A DNA stretch of 64,000 bases from Brenneria rubrifaciens (lineage in GTDB: Bacteria > Pseudomonadota > Gammaproteobacteria > Enterobacterales > Enterobacteriaceae). This document shows positions 15,894 through 27,806 of this stretch, one piece after another. The position numbers and the translations under genes were made by a program. The stretch's first letter is position 1. The number at the start of each line of letters is the position of its first letter. Where the stretch lies: positions 2,852,001 through 2,916,000 of the forward strand of contig NZ_CP034035.1 in assembly GCF_005484945.1 (NCBI RefSeq), given 5' to 3'. Under the pieces are notes generated by a model. That model was not told the DNA's origin. It searched no databases and worked only from the letters and a program-made list of their open reading frames with translations.

Positions 15894-17244
15894 ATATCTT
15901 AGACGTATCAAACGCTACTTCACAGGTGATGATAACCATGAGAACCTTCAGACGATGCCGGAAGTCAGCCGTGCGTTGATCGAAGATTCCCCCAGAATTG
16001 CCCGCATCACACTTTGGGTTATTGGTGCTTTTTTCCTGTTTTTCATCCTTTGGGCGGCGTTTGCTGACATTGATGAAGTAACCCGGGGAGATGGAAAAGC
16101 CATCCCATCATCAAGACTGCAAAAGATCCAGAACCTGGAAGGCGGCATCGTCACGGAAGTACTTGTTCATGAAGGTCAGGTCGTCAACGCTGGCGATCCG
16201 CTACTACGCCTGGACGATACCCGGTTTGCCTCAAACGTCGGTGAAACCGAAGCCGATAGACTGGCGCTGATTTCAAGAATCGAACGTCTTAACGCTGAAA
16301 TCAACGATCGTGAATTTATTTTATCAGAGGAAGTCACCCAACTGACACCGGAAGTCGCCAATGGTGAACGGGAGCTTTACAACAGCCGGCGCCAACAATT
16401 TCATAACGAGATAGCCGGCCTCAAAGAGCAATTGGTGCAACGCCATCAGGAATTACGGGACTTTTCCGCAAAACAGATTCAGTTTCGTAATAGCCTGAAT
16501 TTACTACAACAGGAAATCAGGATGTCGGAGCCTCTTATCGCCGAAGGCGCCATCTCAAAAGTAGAGGTACTACGTTTAAGACGGGCGGAGGTCGAAACCA
16601 AAGGCCAACTTGATTCGGTCAGGCTGTCGATACCCAGGGCAGAGTCGGCGATAAAAGAAATTGAAAATAAAATTGAGGAAGCGCGCGGGCGCTATAAAAG
16701 TGATGCGTTATCACAATTGAATGAAGCGCAAACCAATCTGAACAAAATTACCGCAACCGGCAGAGCGCTGGAAGATCGCGTAAACCGGACGCTGGTGGTT
16801 TCGCCGGTGCGTGGTATTGTTCAGCAAATTCTGGTCAACACCATTGGGGGCGTTATTCAGCCGGGGAGTGATTTGGTGGAAATTGTGCCACTGGATGACA
16901 AATTACTGGTTGAAGCCAGAATTCGTCCGCAAGATATCGCGTTTTTGCACCCCGGCCAGGAAGCGATTATTAAACTAACGGCTTATGATTACACCATCTA
17001 CGGTGGGCTAAAAGGTCAACTTGAGCAGATTAGTCCAGATACCGTTACCGACAAAGAAGGGAACAGTTTTTATATTATCCGTTTACGCACCGATAAAAAC
17101 TATTTGGGCAGCGCGGATAAACCTCTGCTTATTATTCCTGGCATGGTGGCATCGGTAGATATCATCACTGGGAAGAAAACAATTCTCAGCTACCTTTTAA
17201 AACCCATCATCAGGGCAAGAGCAGAATCATTGCGAGAAAGGTAA
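15880..17244 (+). CDS. HlyD-family membrane fusion protein of type I secretion system (LapC-like)
   Basis: A 454-residue periplasmic adaptor. It has a single membrane anchor near residues 43-62 (WVIGAFFLFFILWAAFADI) and the typical LEGGIVTEVLVHEGQVV lipoyl-like half near 87-104. A long coiled coil spans about 110-290. The second half-motif (VSPVRGIVQQI) lies near 307 and a beta-barrel C-terminus follows. It begins inside the end of the ABC gene. With the TolC-like and ABC genes it completes a three-part exporter. The family is unambiguous; the substrate is inferred from the divergent adhesin gene. Confidence 0.92.
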   Translation: MRLAKYLRRIKRYFTGDDNHENLQTMPEVSRALIEDSPRIARITLWVIGAFFLFFILWAAFADIDEVTRGDGKAIPSSRLQKIQNLEGGIVTEVLVHEGQVVNAGDPLLRLDDTRFASNVGETEADRLALISRIERLNAEINDREFILSEEVTQLTPEVANGERELYNSRRQQFHNEIAGLKEQLVQRHQELRDFSAKQIQFRNSLNLLQQEIRMSEPLIAEGAISKVEVLRLRRAEVETKGQLDSVRLSIPRAESAIKEIENKIEEARGRYKSDALSQLNEAQTNLNKITATGRALEDRVNRTLVVSPVRGIVQQILVNTIGGVIQPGSDLVEIVPLDDKLLVEARIRPQDIAFLHPGQEAIIKLTAYDYTIYGGLKGQLEQISPDTVTDKEGNSFYIIRLRTDKNYLGSADKPLLIIPGMVASVDIITGKKTILSYLLKPIIRARAESLRER

Positions 17245-17282
17245 TAGAACAAGAAAGAGAATGGCAAGAGAAAATAAAAGAA

Positions 17283-17302
17283 AGAGCACGCTAAGGTGCT
17301 CT
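17283..17302. terminator. Shared terminator hairpin between secretion operon and diguanylate cyclase
   Basis: A 7-bp stem (AGAGCAC / GTGCTCT, loop GCTAAG) lies between convergent genes. On the minus strand it is followed by a T-rich tract (TTCTTTTATTTTC), so it fits best as a terminator for the cyclase gene. It may also stop plus-strand transcripts. Confidence 0.6.
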
Positions 17303-17335
17303 ATTAAAAAATAATCATCACAGTCTTATCAATTA

Positions 17336-18850
17336 TTAATGTGTATTGACGTCTTGATAAATTTGAGTCTGACTACGTCCCATTGATTTTGCCTGATACA
17401 TTGCTGAATCCGCGTTGATTGCCAATGTCAAAGAGTCAGTTCCATGCTCAGGATAGAGTGCAATACCGATACTGCACGATATATCCAGCTTTTTGCCTTC
17501 AATCTCGAAGGTCTTATTTAGAGCATTATGGATTTTATCTGCAACATACAACGTATTATCAACTTCTTTAATGCCTTGCAGCAGAATAATAAATTCGTCA
17601 CCGCTGCGTCGATACACTGTATCGGAATCCCTTACCGCGCCACGCATACGCGCTGCGGCTTCTCTTAATAGTAAATCGCCCACGGCATGGCCGAAAGAAT
17701 CATTGATCTGCTTAAACTTATCCAAATCGAGAAACATCAGCGCAATTTTTCTGCCCGTTTGCTTGGACAGCAATATAGCCTGTTCCATTTGCTCGGCAAA
17801 CGTTAAACTGTTCGCCAGTGAAGTCAGCGAATCATAGTGGGCCAGTTGGCGGTAATGTTCCTCGCTCCGGCGCAACATGTCTATCGCCCGATAACGCTCG
17901 ATGGCGATAGAAATAAGTTGAGCTGATTTTTCTACAGAAAGAATTTCTTCTTCTGTGGGAACGTACACTTTACGATGATAAACATTTAACACCCCGAGTA
18001 TTTCTTGATTTTGTCCATAAATAGGCTCAGACCAGCATGACCGCAACCCGGCATATAATGCCAATCCCTTATGTTGAGACCAATCAGGATGGATAGAAAT
18101 ATCGCCCGCGATGACTCGCTTTCCCGTGGATGCAGCCGTCCCAAACGATGCGACGCCGTCAGCAATATTAACGTTGTGGATGGCATTTTTATAGAATCCC
18201 GGCAAACTCGGCGCCGACCCCAAAGTCAGGCATTTTTTATCTTTATCAACCAGCAACACCGAACAGACGATACGACCGGGGTTTTTCTCTTCAACACTGA
18301 ATATTATCGCATCAAGAATATCTTTGAGTGGTGCGCCACTCGACAAAAGCTCTAGAGCGCGATTATAGGAGTTGTCATGATGTTCTTGTGACTTTCTTTC
18401 TGTGATATCCAGCTTTACGCCAACATATTGGGTTGAGTGAGTCGCTTTGTTATATATTTTGACGATATTGGCTTTTTCCCAATAGAGTTGCCCATCTTTA
18501 CGACGGTTAATAAACTCACCGCTCCAAATATCACCTTTATTTATGGTAGCCCACATATCTTCATAGACGTTTGCGTTGGTCATCCCTGACTTAAACATAT
18601 TCGTCTTTTTGCCAATCACTTCATCCGGCATATAACCAGACAAGGCAATAAATTGACGATTTACGTAAATGATTTCACAATTCTCATCCGCAATTATAAT
18701 CGATGCAGGGCTATATTCCGTCGCAAAGAAAATCATGTTTATAAAATCTTGCCTTTTTCGCTCAATATCAAATTTTTGTTTGATTTTTCTATTCCTTACA
18801 GAAGAAAAGAACAGCAGCAATAATAATGTGGTTATTATCATTTCATACAC
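17336..18850 (-). CDS. PAS-GAF-GGDEF diguanylate cyclase with variant SGDEF active site
   Basis: A 504-residue protein starting at GTG 18850, supported by a GAGGAG site upstream. A hydrophobic segment at about 4-16 probably anchors it in the inner membrane. A PAS domain (about 40-153) ends in the usual DITERK. A GAF domain covers about 165-320 (GVLNVYHRKVYVP). The GGDEF domain covers about 335-500 with DLDKFKQINDSFGHAVGD. The signature is S416-GDEF instead of GGDEF. The inhibitory I-site RxxD (R407-D410) lies five residues upstream, as expected. It probably makes c-di-GMP in response to a small-molecule or redox signal. I recall a non-canonical cyclase next to a multi-repeat adhesin in Pectobacterium atrosepticum, and this looks like the same arrangement. 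Confidence 0.88.
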   Translation of the reverse strand: MYEMIITTLLLLLFFSSVRNRKIKQKFDIERKRQDFINMIFFATEYSPASIIIADENCEIIYVNRQFIALSGYMPDEVIGKKTNMFKSGMTNANVYEDMWATINKGDIWSGEFINRRKDGQLYWEKANIVKIYNKATHSTQYVGVKLDITERKSQEHHDNSYNRALELLSSGAPLKDILDAIIFSVEEKNPGRIVCSVLLVDKDKKCLTLGSAPSLPGFYKNAIHNVNIADGVASFGTAASTGKRVIAGDISIHPDWSQHKGLALYAGLRSCWSEPIYGQNQEILGVLNVYHRKVYVPTEEEILSVEKSAQLISIAIERYRAIDMLRRSEEHYRQLAHYDSLTSLANSLTFAEQMEQAILLSKQTGRKIALMFLDLDKFKQINDSFGHAVGDLLLREAAARMRGAVRDSDTVYRRSGDEFIILLQGIKEVDNTLYVADKIHNALNKTFEIEGKKLDISCSIGIALYPEHGTDSLTLAINADSAMYQAKSMGRSQTQIYQDVNTH

Positions 18851-19629
18851 AATAACACTCTCCTCAGGCCCAAGCGGTCCTGATCGTACAAATCACAGTA
18901 TTGATGACGAAAAATCCCGGTAACAATCCCCTATCCCATTGATTTTCAGGATTGGTACATTTCCGGAGAGCGGGAAGGATGAAAGAAAAATGCTCCATAT
19001 TGCTGGAGTATTCAGATACATAAGAACGTCAGCATAATGCCCCCGCATGTGACTGTGCGCAAATAAGAATAATAAGCTTAAAAATGTATTGATTTAGTAT
19101 TAATAATTGTTCGTGTTATAAGTTTTGTTAATGGAATAGGAAAATATTTCACCGGATTCATGGTGATATATTTTGAACATCAATTTTTTGTAAGCAAATC
19201 AATTATACCAATAAGTATCATTCTTTTAATCAACAAAATCTATCACAAAATGGTTTTCGATCGTTATCAGCGAAGGCTGTTATTTTTTATCATTAAAAAT
19301 CATAAATTTAAAATAAACATCAATATCATTCAACCGTCTATGCCACGAGAATGGCAAAGCATCATTAAAAAAGTCGTAAAAATTATCATTCTTCTATGTA
19401 TAAACATAAAGAACTATAATTAATAAACTCATAAGAATAAAATACTATGTTAATAGATAAATTCATTAGCTTTTCTCCGCAAACCTCACGTATTTCGCAG
19501 AATATGCTTTTTATGACGAGAAAACATTATGAAAGAAAATTGTATCTGATAAAAAACAAGGCGAAATTCAAGGGAGAAATTGGTTACATTAAAACGGTAT
19601 GTCAATCGCGCAGCATGATCGATTGAACC
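18851..19629. other. AT-rich intergenic region between cyclase and phosphodiesterase genes
   Basis: About 780 bp, clearly more AT-rich than the surroundings, with only short frames. The 87-codon frame at 19160-19423 has strongly biased Ile/Lys/Asn content and no family resemblance, so I treat it as chance. The region should hold the cyclase promoter. One 59-codon frame at 19447-19626 is listed separately as doubtful. It may be a decayed gene or a long regulatory region. Confidence 0.5.
19447..19626 (+). CDS. Doubtful small ORF, 59 residues, no recognisable family
   Basis: ATG at 19447 to TGA at 19626 encodes a basic peptide (MLIDKFISFSPQTSRI start) with no hydrophobic segment and no known motif. 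The Shine-Dalgarno site is weak. It ends three bases before the stop of the convergent phosphodiesterase gene. It could be chance in AT-rich DNA. Confidence 0.2.
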   Translation: MLIDKFISFSPQTSRISQNMLFMTRKHYERKLYLIKNKAKFKGEIGYIKTVCQSRSMID

Positions 19630-20421
19630 TCAAAGTTCCAATTTTAGCGCCTCAAAGTTATCAAATGGTTGAGGACGGGAAAGATAGTAACCCTGTGCCG
19701 CATCCGCATGGGAAGCTTTGACAATCGCCCATTCTTCTTTAGTCTCGATTCCTTCGATCACGACATGGTTACAAAAACGAGTAAGCAGCGAGATTAACGT
19801 TGGGAAAACAGAACGCCCTTCCTCACTTTGTTGTAGTAAAATAAACAGCTCTCGCGCCACTTTAATACAGTCATATTGCGCCAGCATCAATGATGAAAAA
19901 TTCGCCATGCCACAACCAAAATCATCCAGCCAGAGCATTTGAGTCTCTGGAAGGATGGTCAGGGTTTCTTTTGGTAATCCCCCCTGATTTTCCACCATTT
20001 CAAAACGAATCCAGGGCATGGAAGAGATCAGCTGCTTTGCCTCATGGCTTTTCTGTAACGCCAACAGCGTCATACCATCAATATTCACAGACGCAAGCAG
20101 ACCTTCGCGGATAAAACGTAAATGCCAATGTGACAATAACTGTAGTTGTTCTACAATAATCTGCAAACGTGCATCGACGTTAATATTAGCAAAGTATTTT
20201 TCCGGCGAAATAAACTTCTGAGGTGAGGTAAGAGAGGAGACGGAGGTTAGCAACTCAATAGCCATCAATTTACCTGATGTTCGGTAAATTGGCTGAAAAG
20301 TATACCGCCGTTGGCATTGATGCCAATAATCAACGCTTAATGATTCGACATTTACTTGATGGGAAAACAATGGCTCAAAATAATTGAGGTTACCGTCCTG
20401 CTGCACTATGCGTTCCGCCAT
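19630..20421 (-). CDS. pdeH: PdeH (YhjH)-type c-di-GMP phosphodiesterase, stand-alone EAL domain
   Basis: A cytosolic EAL-domain protein of 263 residues from ATG 20421; the same frame could open at a TTG at 20562. The ATG is preferred because an exact sigma-28 promoter lies between the two and because E. coli PdeH begins at the equivalent place. From the ATG the signature segments are AIELLT near 54-59, SVNIDG near 111, RFEMVE near 139, LDDFGCGMANFSSL near 165, IKVARELF near 186, VIEGIE near 221 and QGYYLSRP near 243. The ELLT and IKxARELF variants also occur in active E. coli PdeH as I remember it, so activity is likely. It should break down c-di-GMP when flagellar genes are on, and so oppose the neighbouring cyclase and adhesin retention. 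Confidence 0.85.
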   Translation of the reverse strand: MAERIVQQDGNLNYFEPLFSHQVNVESLSVDYWHQCQRRYTFQPIYRTSGKLMAIELLTSVSSLTSPQKFISPEKYFANINVDARLQIIVEQLQLLSHWHLRFIREGLLASVNIDGMTLLALQKSHEAKQLISSMPWIRFEMVENQGGLPKETLTILPETQMLWLDDFGCGMANFSSLMLAQYDCIKVARELFILLQQSEEGRSVFPTLISLLTRFCNHVVIEGIETKEEWAIVKASHADAAQGYYLSRPQPFDNFEALKLEL

Positions 20422-20470
20422 TAGAATGACACTGTAAGTTATAAAAAACACATCATACGGATATATACCG

Positions 20471-20497
20471 TTATCGGCTTTCCCGACACAAACTTTA
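20471..20497 (-). promoter_or_regulatory. Exact sigma-28 (FliA) promoter of pdeH
   Basis: On the minus strand TAAAGTTT (20497-20490), 11 bp, then GCCGATAA (20478-20471) matches the enterobacterial FliA consensus at every base with the consensus spacer. The expected transcript start near 20463 leaves a leader of about 42 nt before ATG 20421. Confidence 0.85.
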
Positions 20498-20766
20498 TCG
20501 GTGATACCAATCAAATCAATACGGACAACCTCATGAAATAAGAATATTGATATTACAATCAAAACTAATCAATTTATAAATCAGCAGATTACAACTTGAG
20601 AATCACCGTTTCCCTAGCTGATCTAAACAGTCTAATGAAGAAAAAGAAAACCAATGTAACGAACAGATGGTTATTTTACCCTGTAACTTAACCATCTATT
20701 TATCCATGAGTAACGGTTACGCGTGTTTAAACGGTTTCCAAAAGGTATAATCTGCGCCCCGTTTGA

Positions 20767-21042
<276 letters not shown>

Positions 21043-21045
21043 ACG

Positions 21046-21426
21046 CTAGCTTTCAATAATAACCGTGGCACAAGCGTAGCGACGCTCATCCGCCAGGGTT
21101 AGGTGCACATATATCACCCCCAGGCGATCCGCAAGCTTCGCTGCGTTGGCGAGAAAACGCAGACAGGGTTTGCCCAGTTCGTCATTGAATACTTCAAACT
21201 GAGAAAACGCCAAACCATTGCGGATTCCCGTACCAAGCGCTTTCGCCGCCGCTTCTTTAGCTGCAAAACGTTTAGCGAGAAAACGCGCCGGTTGCTGATG
21301 TTGCTGATATTGCAACCACTCCGCATCCGTCAGGATACGGCGTGCCAGACGCTCACCGCTGCGTTCAATCACAGCTTGAATACGAACGACTTCGACAATA
21401 TCGGTGCCCAATCCAAGAATCGGCAT
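21046..21426 (-). CDS. acpS: Holo-[acyl-carrier-protein] synthase AcpS
   Basis: 126 residues, full length. It moves 4'-phosphopantetheine from CoA to a serine of apo-ACP. It shows the family start GLGTDIVEV with its magnesium-binding aspartate and the [15 protein letters not shown] motif. Its start overlaps the pdxJ stop by one base (TAATG), so it is the last gene of the lepA-to-acpS block. Confidence 0.97.
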   Translation of the reverse strand: MPILGLGTDIVEVVRIQAVIERSGERLARRILTDAEWLQYQQHQQPARFLAKRFAAKEAAAKALGTGIRNGLAFSQFEVFNDELGKPCLRFLANAAKLADRLGVIYVHLTLADERRYACATVIIES

Positions 21427-22157
21427 TAACGACGGGCTTCCTTCATCAGTCGTTTCATCTCTGCAACGGCTTCACTGAGTCCACTCATCACCGCACGGCC
21501 AATAATGGCGTGGCCAATATTCAATTCATGCATTTCCGGTAAAGCCGCGATCGGCTGGACATTGTGATATGTTAACCCGTGACCGGCATTCACTTTCAGC
21601 CCTCTTCCCGCAGCATAGGTTGCCGCATGACGAATACGCTCAAATTCATACCGACGTTCACTGTCGCTGAATGCCTCCGCGTACGCACCAGTGTGTATTT
21701 CGATATAAGGCGCACCACTGGTGACAGCAGCATCGATCTGACGTTCATCAGCATCGATAAACAGGGAAACTAAAATACCCGCCTGAGTCAATCTGGCGAC
21801 AGCGTCATTGATTTTCCCCTGCTGCCCGGCAACATCCAGCCCCCCCTCAGTGGTGACCTCCTGACGCTTTTCCGGCACTAGGCAGCAAAACTGGGGGTGC
21901 AGTTCACAGGCAATCCTCAGCATTTCTTCCGTCACGGCCATTTCCAGATTCATGCGGGTTTGGATCGTTTCCCGCAAAATACGTACATCACGATCGGTAA
22001 TATGACGTCGATCTTCACGCAAGTGTACGGTAATGCCATCCGCCCCCGCCTGTTCAGACATAAACGCGGCCTGAACCGGATCAGGATAGGCCGTTCCACG
22101 GGCATTACGCAGGGTGGCGATATGATCGATGTTAACGCCTAGCAATAATTCAGCCAT
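21426..22157 (-). CDS. pdxJ: Pyridoxine 5'-phosphate synthase PdxJ
   Basis: 243 residues, normal length. It condenses 1-deoxyxylulose 5-phosphate with 3-amino-2-oxopropyl phosphate to make pyridoxine phosphate. It shows the TIM-barrel family motifs [17 protein letters not shown] at the start, HLREDRRHI near 46, and [14 protein letters not shown] near 190-203. It is coupled to acpS and lies downstream of recO in the usual enterobacterial order. Confidence 0.97.
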   Translation of the reverse strand: MAELLLGVNIDHIATLRNARGTAYPDPVQAAFMSEQAGADGITVHLREDRRHITDRDVRILRETIQTRMNLEMAVTEEMLRIACELHPQFCCLVPEKRQEVTTEGGLDVAGQQGKINDAVARLTQAGILVSLFIDADERQIDAAVTSGAPYIEIHTGAYAEAFSDSERRYEFERIRHAATYAAGRGLKVNAGHGLTYHNVQPIAALPEMHELNIGHAIIGRAVMSGLSEAVAEMKRLMKEARR

Positions 22158-22238
22158 GATAAATCCTCAAAAGAACAAACGCGTAATGCCCCGCAGTTTA
22201 CACCGATGTGCAGGTTTCTGGGTACATGGGGAGCGGTA

Positions 22239-22976
22239 TTATTTCTCGGAAGAAGACGGTTTGGCTCCCCTTGATGCAGGGACGAACTGACGGAAAAGCT
22301 CGCGGCTTTTCAGCGGCTTACCGCCAAGATAGGGCTTTAATGCAATGCGGGTAAAACGTTTTGCCGCCCGCAACGACACCGTATCAGGAAATTCACGTGA
22401 TGCCAGCGCACGCAGTTCATAACCGGTAAAACTATTGTTATCAATAATTAGGCTGGCGATGAATCCTTTCTCCTCACGATACCGGTACGTCATGGTGTCG
22501 GATACCGGTTCTCCACTTCCCGCGCAGTGCAGGAAGTCTACGCCGTAGCCAAGATACTCCAACAGCGCCAGTTCAAAACGGCGCAACGCAGGCTCAGGTG
22601 ACGCATTCTGAACAGCAAGCTGTTGCAAACATTGAAGATAATCAAAAAAGAGGGCGGAATAATTGGTTTCGTGTTCCAACACACGCGCCAGCAGTTCATT
22701 CACATATAAACCGCTATAAAGCATGACGCCGGAAATAGGAAGCGCCAACGACACCGGTTCTGCATTACGCAGGGTTTTCACTTCTCCCCTGCCGCTCCAG
22801 CGCACCAGTAAAGGCGTAAAAGGCTGCAAACACCCTTTCAAACTGGAGCGTCGCGCACGAGCGCCTTTTGCCAGTACCCGGACCCGGCCATCGCTTTCAC
22901 TAAACAAATCCAGCAATAAACTGGTTTCGCTATAAGGTCGCCCATGCAAGACAAATGCGCGTTGCCAGCCTTCCAT
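22239..22976 (-). CDS. recO: DNA repair protein RecO
   Basis: 245 residues from ATG 22976; an in-frame TTG six bases upstream is less likely because E. coli RecO begins [11 protein letters not shown], as here. It loads RecA onto SSB-coated single-stranded DNA with RecR. It has an N-terminal OB fold with [15 protein letters not shown]. The C-terminal part carries [17 protein letters not shown] and ends in the conserved [24 protein letters not shown]. It follows era closely, within the rnc-era-recO group. Confidence 0.95.
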   Translation of the reverse strand: MEGWQRAFVLHGRPYSETSLLLDLFSESDGRVRVLAKGARARRSSLKGCLQPFTPLLVRWSGRGEVKTLRNAEPVSLALPISGVMLYSGLYVNELLARVLEHETNYSALFFDYLQCLQQLAVQNASPEPALRRFELALLEYLGYGVDFLHCAGSGEPVSDTMTYRYREEKGFIASLIIDNNSFTGYELRALASREFPDTVSLRAAKRFTRIALKPYLGGKPLKSRELFRQFVPASRGAKPSSSEK

Positions 22977-22987
22977 CGGCAAGGGCC

Positions 22988-24761
<1,774 letters not shown>

Positions 24762-25712
24762 TTAATGAATACCACCAATACGGCTCAATCGAACGCCGGT
24801 AGGCCATTCACCTTCCTGTTTTTCAAAGCTCATCCAGATCGCCGTTGCTTTACCGACAAGATTTCTTTCTGGAACAAACCCCCAATAACGGCTATCAAGA
24901 CTATTATCGCGGTTATCTCCCATCATAAAATAATGGCCTGCTGGCACAACCCAGGTCGCAAGCGGCTGCCGGAGTTGCTGATAATACCCGCCCAATTGGT
25001 CCTGCACGCCCGGAACGACCAGAATGTTATGCGTCAGGTTGCCCAGAGATTCCTTACGAACGCCCATACGGACACCGTCGGCATTATTTTCACTCTGCGG
25101 AATCTGATAAAAACCGCTTCGCGATTCCAGGTTAGGCTGATCAAACGTCTGAACAAAGTCACTGGGCCGCACATTGTCGTAGGTCACGGTCAGCGCTTTA
25201 TCGCAACGTTGCGAACCATCGCAGGCAGGGTAAATGGTCACCTGCTTGCTCATCGGGTTATAACTGACGCGGTCGCCCGGTAGGCCAACCACACGCTTGA
25301 TAAAATCAACCTTTGGATCGGACGGGTATTTAAATACCACCACATCACCACGTTTCGGATGGCCGGTTTCAACTAATGTTTGCTGAGTAAAAGGCTCTTT
25401 AATACCGTATGCAAATTTCTCTACCAGTATAAAATCACCAATCAGCAACGTTGGCATCATTGAGCCAGACGGTATTTGAAAGGGTTCATAAATGAATGAA
25501 CGCACCACTAACACCAACGCAACGACCGGAAATATCGATGCGACCGTTTCAATCCATCCAGGTTGTGCTGCTGATTTTGACAGCGCAGCCTGCTCATCCG
25601 ATACCACTAATTTTTTCCGACGTGCAGGCGCCCACATAAAGCGTTCCAAACACCAGACGATACCCGTAACAAGCGTCACCAATGCCAAAATCACGGCAAA
25701 CATATTGGCCAT
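24762..25712 (-). CDS. lepB: Signal peptidase I (leader peptidase)
   Basis: 316 residues. It removes signal peptides at the outer face of the inner membrane. Two N-terminal membrane segments lie near 1-25 and 57-77. The catalytic serine is in IPSGSMMPTL near 90 and the lysine in DFIKRVVGLPGD near 145. The C-terminal box GDNRDNSLDSRYWG lies near 272-285. It sits 16 bp after lepA as in E. coli. Confidence 0.97.
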   Translation of the reverse strand: MANMFAVILALVTLVTGIVWCLERFMWAPARRKKLVVSDEQAALSKSAAQPGWIETVASIFPVVALVLVVRSFIYEPFQIPSGSMMPTLLIGDFILVEKFAYGIKEPFTQQTLVETGHPKRGDVVVFKYPSDPKVDFIKRVVGLPGDRVSYNPMSKQVTIYPACDGSQRCDKALTVTYDNVRPSDFVQTFDQPNLESRSGFYQIPQSENNADGVRMGVRKESLGNLTHNILVVPGVQDQLGGYYQQLRQPLATWVVPAGHYFMMGDNRDNSLDSRYWGFVPERNLVGKATAIWMSFEKQEGEWPTGVRLSRIGGIH

Positions 25713-25728
25713 TCCAACTCCTCAGGAT

Positions 25729-27528
25729 TTATTTGTTGTCTTTACCGACGTGCAAAATGGCCAGGAATGCTTCCTGCGGTAACTCAACATTACCCACCTG
25801 TTTCATACGCTTCTTACCTTCTTTCTGTTTCTGTAACAGTTTCTTCTTACGGCTGACATCACCGCCATAGCATTTCGCCAATACGTTCTTACGCAGTTGC
25901 TTAACCGTAGAGCGAGCAATAATGTGATTGCCGATGGCCGCCTGGATCGCAATATCAAACTGTTGACGCGGAATGAGATCTTTCATTTTTTCCACCAGAT
26001 CACGGCCACGGTACTGAGAATTGTCCCGGTGCGTAATCAGCGCCAGCGCATCAACGCGTTCGCCGTTAATCAACACGTCTACGCGTACCATGTCAGAAGC
26101 CTGGAAACGCTTGAAGCTGTAATCCAGCGAGGCATAGCCGCGGGATGTTGATTTCAAGCGGTCAAAGAAGTCGAGAACCACTTCCGCCATCGGAATTTCA
26201 TACGTCAGCGCCACCTGATTGCCGTGATAAACCATGTTTGTCTGTACACCACGTTTTTCGATGCACAGTGTAATGACGTTGCCCAGAAATTCCTGCGGCA
26301 TCAACATATGACACTCAGCAATAGGTTCGCGCAGTTCCTGAATATTATTCAGCGGCGGCAGTTTGGAAGGACTATCCACATGAACCGTTTCACCGGCGGT
26401 TGTTTCTACTTCATAGACAACCGTCGGTGCCGTGGTGATCAGATCGAGATCATATTCGCGCTCCAGACGCTCCTGAATGATCTCCATGTGCAACAGACCG
26501 AGGAAGCCACAACGGAAACCAAAACCCAGTGCTGTAGAGCTTTCCGGTTCATAAAACAGGGAAGCATCGTTCAGACTCAGTTTACCCAACGCGTCACGGA
26601 AGGCTTCATAATCATCGGAGCTGATTGGGAAGAGGCCCGCATAAACCTGGGGTTTCACTTTCTTAAAGCCCGGCAGCGCTTTCTCCGCAGACTGACGAGC
26701 CAGCGTCAGGGTATCGCCAACCGGCGCGCCGAGAATATCTTTGATGGCGCAGACTAACCAGCCCACTTCACCGCAGTTCAGCACATCGCGATCAACGCGC
26801 TTAGGCGTAAAAATCCCTAAACGATCGGCGTTATAGACTTGACCTGTGCTCATCACCTTAATCTTGTCTCCTTTACGCATGGTGCCATTTTTAATACGGA
26901 CCAACGAGACAACACCCAGGTAGTTATCAAACCAGGAGTCAATAATCAGCGCCTGTAGCGGCGCCTCTGCGCTGCCTTCAGGCGGCGGAACATCACGTAC
27001 CAAACGTTCCAATACTTCCGGCACACCGACGCCCGTTTTCGCTGAGCAGCGAACCGCATCCGTCGCATCAATACCCACAATGTCTTCAATTTCCTGAGCA
27101 ACCCGATCCGGATCGGCGGCAGGCAGGTCGATTTTGTTCAGAACCGGCACCACTTCCAGATCCATATCCAGCGCGGTATAGCAGTTCGCCAGCGTCTGCG
27201 CTTCAACCCCCTGACCGGCATCAACCACCAGCAACGCCCCCTCGCAGGCCGCCAGTGAGCGAGAAACTTCATAGGAGAAGTCAACGTGTCCGGGAGTATC
27301 AATGAAATTTAACTGATAGGTTTGACCATCTTGCGCTTTATAATCCAATGTCACGCTTTGTGCTTTGATCGTAATACCGCGTTCGCGTTCCAACTCCATG
27401 GAGTCCAGAACCTGCGCAGCCATTTCGCGTTCGCTTAAACCGCCGCAAATCTGGATAATACGGTCGGATAATGTCGACTTACCGTGGTCGATATGGGCAA
27501 TAATGGAGAAATTTCGTATGTGCTTCAT
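25729..27528 (-). CDS. lepA: Elongation factor 4 (LepA)
   Basis: 599 residues. A translational GTPase related to EF-G, it acts on stalled or assembling ribosomes. G1 is AHIDHGKST near 10-18, G3 is [12 protein letters not shown] near 77 and G4 is NKIDLP near 131. The conserved LepA C-terminal domain ends in [20 protein letters not shown] and [15 protein letters not shown]. It is the first gene of the lepA-lepB-rnc block. Confidence 0.97.
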   Translation of the reverse strand: MKHIRNFSIIAHIDHGKSTLSDRIIQICGGLSEREMAAQVLDSMELERERGITIKAQSVTLDYKAQDGQTYQLNFIDTPGHVDFSYEVSRSLAACEGALLVVDAGQGVEAQTLANCYTALDMDLEVVPVLNKIDLPAADPDRVAQEIEDIVGIDATDAVRCSAKTGVGVPEVLERLVRDVPPPEGSAEAPLQALIIDSWFDNYLGVVSLVRIKNGTMRKGDKIKVMSTGQVYNADRLGIFTPKRVDRDVLNCGEVGWLVCAIKDILGAPVGDTLTLARQSAEKALPGFKKVKPQVYAGLFPISSDDYEAFRDALGKLSLNDASLFYEPESSTALGFGFRCGFLGLLHMEIIQERLEREYDLDLITTAPTVVYEVETTAGETVHVDSPSKLPPLNNIQELREPIAECHMLMPQEFLGNVITLCIEKRGVQTNMVYHGNQVALTYEIPMAEVVLDFFDRLKSTSRGYASLDYSFKRFQASDMVRVDVLINGERVDALALITHRDNSQYRGRDLVEKMKDLIPRQQFDIAIQAAIGNHIIARSTVKQLRKNVLAKCYGGDVSRKKKLLQKQKEGKKRMKQVGNVELPQEAFLAILHVGKDNK

Positions 27529-27806
27529 TATAAAAATTTTTCTACCTTGATATTTCTGAAATTCTTGCCGGTGGGCATGCGCACTGGGTGAAAACTTCCG
27601 CGATGTTACTCCACCCGAATCGCAGCATTCTACATGTCAGAAGAGCGAAAACCTAGTCATGTCCAGTGCATTGCCATTGATTATGGCGGTTTTATTCACT
27701 ATGGCGGAGGAGCAAGGCAAAAGAAGAAAATAAACGGATGATAATTGGTGAGAACCTTAGAGATAATCAAGACGAGTCAACAAAGTCATAAGTCATAAAT
27801 AAGGCG

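Noticed and set aside
19160..19423. 87-codon frame in the AT-rich gap
   Set aside because: Composition is dominated by Ile, Lys and Asn as expected of chance AT-rich frames. There is no ribosome site and no recognisable domain.
19630..20421. Degenerate, inactive EAL domain
   Set aside because: The departures from the textbook EALLR and KID motifs are shared with active E. coli PdeH, so loss of activity is not supported.
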